A DNA stretch of 64,000 bases from Massilia sp. NR 4-1 (GTDB lineage: Bacteria > Pseudomonadota > Gammaproteobacteria > Burkholderiales > Burkholderiaceae_D): assembly GCF_001191005.1 (NCBI RefSeq), contig NZ_CP012201.1:744001-808000 (forward strand). Direction: 5' to 3'. This document shows, in pieces, positions 61,271 through 64,000 of the stretch (the stretch's first letter is position 1; the number at the start of each line of letters is the position of its first letter). The notes beneath the pieces are model-generated. The model was not told the DNA's origin, did not search any database, and worked only from the letters and a program-made list of their open reading frames with translations. The position numbers and the translations under genes are program-made.

Positions 61271-61320
61271 TTTTCCTCAAATTTCAAAAAATAAAACTCT
61301 TCAAAAACAGCAACTTACGA

Positions 61321-61340
61321 TCCGGAAGGTTTCCGGAAGG
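61321..61340. promoter_or_regulatory. Tandem 9-mer with 11-bp period in the divergent promoter
   Basis: TCCGGAAGG occurs at 61321-61329 and again at 61332-61340, exactly one helical turn apart, in the 145-bp region between the divergent genes starting at 61270 and 61416. This is the geometry bound by tandem PhoB/OmpR-type winged helices, the type found at the N-terminus of the divergent STAND protein. A short inverted repeat GGCGC/GCGCC follows at 61339-61354. The rest of the region is AT-rich. Confidence 0.55.
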
Positions 61341-61415
61341 CGCTTTCTGGCGCCGGTCTGTACAGTTCGCTCCATGCCCTCAAGGCAAATATTAACATTT
61401 CCCCAAGTGAATTAA

Positions 61416-62786
61416 ATGATTTCTTACATTGCCTCTTTTGAAAGCTCCAGCGCGCGGGTTCCTGAGGTGGATCTGCCAGTCAGTGAGCCGCCGGAACTGG
61501 ACTTGGTCTGGGCGCCATCGCAGGATGTGGTGAACGCGCAACTTGCCCAATTGTTACGCGTAGGAACCATCCCGGATTCGGTTCACGCAGGCAACTTGGA
61601 GCAGGGGGGGATGGTGCTGGGAGGCATCGGTGGCGACCGTGTAACAATTTGGGCGCCGATGGTGGAGATCGTCGCGGCCAAGCCGAGCATGGCCTGGCTG
61701 ACGTTAACTATGCTTAATGGCAATATTTGCTTCTATAACGGATTTGGTCAACGCAACAGTATTTTGCGCCAAAACGTATCTGGCTGGAAATTGTGTTTTT
61801 CGGTTGGAATAACCAGCGACGGCCGCCTGGCTTTGCATGCCGCGCATTGCAATATCGAACGATCGATTATGCATTGCGATAATGAGACATTAAAGAATTT
61901 CTTTACATCTGCGGTTTCCGACTGGCTGCGTTCTTTATCCGATCAGGTTTTGCGTGCGACGGGGCAGGATAGGGTTGTTTTGCCGCGCAGTAGTTTTCTC
62001 GAACGCGTGCTAAAGCCGTTATTGCTTGAACCATTGGAAAAAAGCCTGAACGACCAGCCGGATTTTATGGATTCGCGGGACGGCCAGCCGCATAAAATCG
62101 ACGAAGCCGAAACCGTCAACGAAAAATCGGGCGTGGACGCTTCTTTGAAAAATAAAGAGCGTGCAGTATTCACGCCAACCAGCAATGGCTGGAATTATCG
62201 CGACCACGTGCTTTTGCATTGGCAGGAAGAAGGTAAAACTTCCCACGATCGCGAATCCGAGCAAGACCTGCAATTCAATATCACCCATTCCGCCCCTTTG
62301 GACGATAAAGGCGTAGCCCGTCCCACGGTAGTGGTGCACGGTTTATTAACCCGTTATGAATGGGACCGGGTAAATCAGGATCTGGCGCCGGGCCGCAGCC
62401 GCGTTTATATGGGCAAAGGCTGGGCGCGCGCCACCCTGCAATGGTCGCTGTGTCTGGAATTCGTGGCGCGCGGCCATATCGGCATCCAGATGCGGGCGCG
62501 CAAATCGCTGCCCGTGACCGATTCCGGCGTGGGCGGCATGTATATCGTGTCCGACCCGCTGCTCCATCTATTGAATATGCACCGCATTGGCACTGCCTGG
62601 GACGGCAATGCCTGCAGCCTGGCGGCGGTGCAGCAGGAGATTGTTATTCCACTGGAATCGGCCTTTGCCGCGGCTCTCCAGAATGCGCTGGCTCGCCTGG
62701 CGCCTGATTTGCGGCTCACTCCAGTAGACCTTCTGGTTAACGCTCAAGGCGATCTCGAAATTCGTGTCGTCAGCGCAGCCGGATAA
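61416..62786 (+). CDS. Unknown protein, possibly TULIP/P47-like
   Basis: The product is 456 residues, with no signal peptide or membrane span. The start, ELDLVWAPSQDVVNAQLAQL, recalls the GWDTVF-x-VN opening of Clostridium P47/OrfX (TULIP-fold) proteins, and DRVTIWAPMVEIVAAKPSMA could be the next strand pair; I hold this only loosely. A hydrophilic, charged middle (about 215-260) separates it from a second half with GWNYRDHVLLHWQEEGKTS, VYMGKGWARATLQWSLCLEF and VDLLVNAQGDLEIRVV. It ends 13 bp before the next gene, so the two form an operon. GC content returns to normal in its second half. The function is unknown. Confidence 0.75.
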   Translation: MISYIASFESSSARVPEVDLPVSEPPELDLVWAPSQDVVNAQLAQLLRVGTIPDSVHAGNLEQGGMVLGGIGGDRVTIWAPMVEIVAAKPSMAWLTLTMLNGNICFYNGFGQRNSILRQNVSGWKLCFSVGITSDGRLALHAAHCNIERSIMHCDNETLKNFFTSAVSDWLRSLSDQVLRATGQDRVVLPRSSFLERVLKPLLLEPLEKSLNDQPDFMDSRDGQPHKIDEAETVNEKSGVDASLKNKERAVFTPTSNGWNYRDHVLLHWQEEGKTSHDRESEQDLQFNITHSAPLDDKGVARPTVVVHGLLTRYEWDRVNQDLAPGRSRVYMGKGWARATLQWSLCLEFVARGHIGIQMRARKSLPVTDSGVGGMYIVSDPLLHLLNMHRIGTAWDGNACSLAAVQQEIVIPLESAFAAALQNALARLAPDLRLTPVDLLVNAQGDLEIRVVSAAG

Positions 62787-62799
62787 ACGAGGACGGAAA

Positions 62800-64000
62800 A
62801 TGGCCAATATGATCGCATTCGCGCCGAATGAATTCGGCGGCAGCAGTTTCAACCACTTGGGCTTTTCGGCTCCGGCAGCCAACGGGGGGCTGGAAGCGCC
62901 GACCCGTCACGTCCACGCGGCCAATGGTGCGGTGCCGGCCGGGGCGCGTGCCTTTGTCGCGGCGCGCGTCAGCCGCATCGTCTTGCGGCGCGAGCCGACG
63001 CCGTCCGAGGCGCTGGCCTGGACTTCGCTGATCGCGCGCCAGTCCAGCGTGGTGCTGGGCCGCGCCGAGCTGGCGCTGCGCCTGCTGGACCGTCCCGAGA
63101 TGGCCGGGCTGGATGCGCGCGCCCGTCTGCTGCGCGCCTACAACGCCGTGTTCGACCGCTACGACGCCGTCGCCTCGCAAGACCACGGCTACTGGCTGCG
63201 GCAGCTGGAGAACGAGCCGCTGGCCGATCTGGTGCTGCGCCATTTCGTGCCGCTGTACGAGGCCGGCTACCGTTCCGGCCCTTGCGCCGCGCCGGCCGAT
63301 GCGCGCAAGCCGTTCTTCCTGGCGCGCGACAGCGAAAGCGTGCCGCTGATCTTTACGGTCGGCGCCAATGGCCACCTGTATCTGTTCCGCCGCACGCCGT
63401 TCGGCCGCTGGTCGCAGACGGATTTGAGCGCCGCCTTGCCGCGTCCCGCCAAGGCGGTGGTGCAATGTCTCGATGTACGCCAGGGCGCGGACGGCAATAT
63501 CTCGATCGCGCTGGCCGTGGCCGCGCGCCAGGATGCGCCCAACAGCACGATCTACACCGCTTGCGGGCTGCCCAACTGGATGGACGAAGCAGGCTGGTAC
63601 GCCGCCTTCTGCGCGCTGACGCCGCGGCCCGACACGCCGGCCGGCGCCATCGCCTCGCGCATCGCCTTCGGTCCCTTGCAGCCGGGCGCCGCGCCGCTGG
63701 TGCTGCTCACGGCCAGCGTCAACGGCGCCCACGATACCTGGTGCTTCAATGCCGCCGCGCTGTTGACGATGATGTCGCATCTGCGCCTGCCGGCCGAAGC
63801 GCGCCAGGTGCGCGGCTATGTGGCGGGCAGCTACCGTCTGCCAGGTTTGTGGACCTTGTATGACGAAGGCGGCGAGCGCGCGCTGGCGTTCAATTCCTTC
63901 CCGGACCAATGCGGCTGGGCTGTCAACATCGACTACACCGCCTTGCCGCGCCGTGCCGCCAGTGTGCATCTCGCGCCGGGCTCGGTGCCGAATGTGCCGG
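62800..64000 (+). CDS. Unknown protein with DUF4214-like and propeller-like parts (partial)
   Basis: An open frame starts at ATG 62800 (GAGGACGG ahead) and is still open at the window end, giving at least 400 residues. The first part, ARVSRIVLRREPTPSEALAW and GRAELALRLLDRPEMAGLDA, then GYWLRQLENEPLADLVLRHF, has the helix pattern of DUF4214 domains (Arg-Glu-Pro, then Trp). Later, PLIFTVGANGHLYLFRRTPF, GRWSQTDLSAALP and GNISIALAVAARQDAPNSTI look like repeated beta strands of a propeller or lectin-like fold. It has no signal peptide. It is probably cotranscribed with the previous gene and may be the effector of this locus. Confidence 0.75.
   Translation, partial: MANMIAFAPNEFGGSSFNHLGFSAPAANGGLEAPTRHVHAANGAVPAGARAFVAARVSRIVLRREPTPSEALAWTSLIARQSSVVLGRAELALRLLDRPEMAGLDARARLLRAYNAVFDRYDAVASQDHGYWLRQLENEPLADLVLRHFVPLYEAGYRSGPCAAPADARKPFFLARDSESVPLIFTVGANGHLYLFRRTPFGRWSQTDLSAALPRPAKAVVQCLDVRQGADGNISIALAVAARQDAPNSTIYTACGLPNWMDEAGWYAAFCALTPRPDTPAGAIASRIAFGPLQPGAAPLVLLTASVNGAHDTWCFNAAALLTMMSHLRLPAEARQVRGYVAGSYRLPGLWTLYDEGGERALAFNSFPDQCGWAVNIDYTALPRRAASVHLAPGSVPNVP

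Noticed and set aside
57400..61300. Integrated element with attachment sites or integrase around the STAND gene
   Set aside because: The region is AT-rich, but I see no integrase, transposase, tRNA edge or flanking direct repeats, so no element boundary can be drawn.
1..64000. CRISPR array, IS element, rRNA operon or prophage
   Set aside because: No regularly spaced repeats, transposase motifs, rRNA sequence or phage structural genes were found on either strand.

Overview
The window reads as a chromosomal segment of a GC-rich betaproteobacterium, most likely Oxalobacteraceae (Massilia/Duganella/Janthinobacterium type). The basis is the gene order thrS-infC-rpmI-rplT-pheS-pheT-ihfA-merR, an N-terminally extended IHF alpha, a short flagellin, a PilY1/minor-pilin operon, PHB/ketone-body genes and the general codon style. 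Genus assignment is inference. I see no rRNA, CRISPR array, insertion sequence or prophage.

Layout. (1) 1-2040: tail of an unknown gene, a convergent terminator, a FliK-like gene and the flagellin gene fliC on the minus strand. (2) 2175-11361: an eight-gene minus-strand glycan/modification cluster reading towards fliC: WbqC-like protein, two sister beta-propeller proteins, GNAT acetyltransferase, SAM methyltransferase, a TPR-GT41 (O-GlcNAc-transferase-like) glycosyltransferase, a DegT aminotransferase and a second methyltransferase. A 16-bp perfect inverted repeat lies just outside each end. The likely role is flagellin or surface-glycan modification (inference). (3) 11550-20918: metabolism: ETF-ubiquinone oxidoreductase, SDR, a PAS-LuxR regulator divergent from scoAB, a tiny secreted protein, dctA, gamma-carbonic anhydrase, 3-hydroxybutyrate dehydrogenase, alpha/beta hydrolase, RidA. 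(4) 20996-25450: relA, a four-CxxC hypothetical protein, a CDF transporter. (5) 25554-33745: twin tRNA-Val genes, then the translation operon. infC appears to start with AUA. (6) 33925-42083: signalling: a NarL-type regulator with CHASE3 kinase, a Crp-like regulator overlapping the kinase gene tail to tail, a chemoreceptor, GNAT, and an OmpR-type two-component pair. (7) 42206-50085: minor pilin operon pilE-fimT-pilV-pilW-pilX-pilY1. (8) 50169-57385: prfC, then a TonB receptor/YfiR/GGDEF-EAL operon, a cupin and a small membrane protein.

(9) 57573-64000 is the most unusual region. A visibly AT-rich minus-strand pair encodes a 1091-residue protein (CadC-like winged helix, nSTAND-type ATPase, membrane span, TPR array) translationally coupled to a 127-residue small protein. 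Across a 145-bp divergent promoter it faces two adjacent plus-strand genes of unknown function, the second cut by the window end. That promoter carries two identical 9-mers exactly 11 bp apart, the spacing used by OmpR/PhoB-type winged helices. This is the best candidate here for an undescribed system: a membrane-anchored STAND sensor-regulator controlling unknown effectors.
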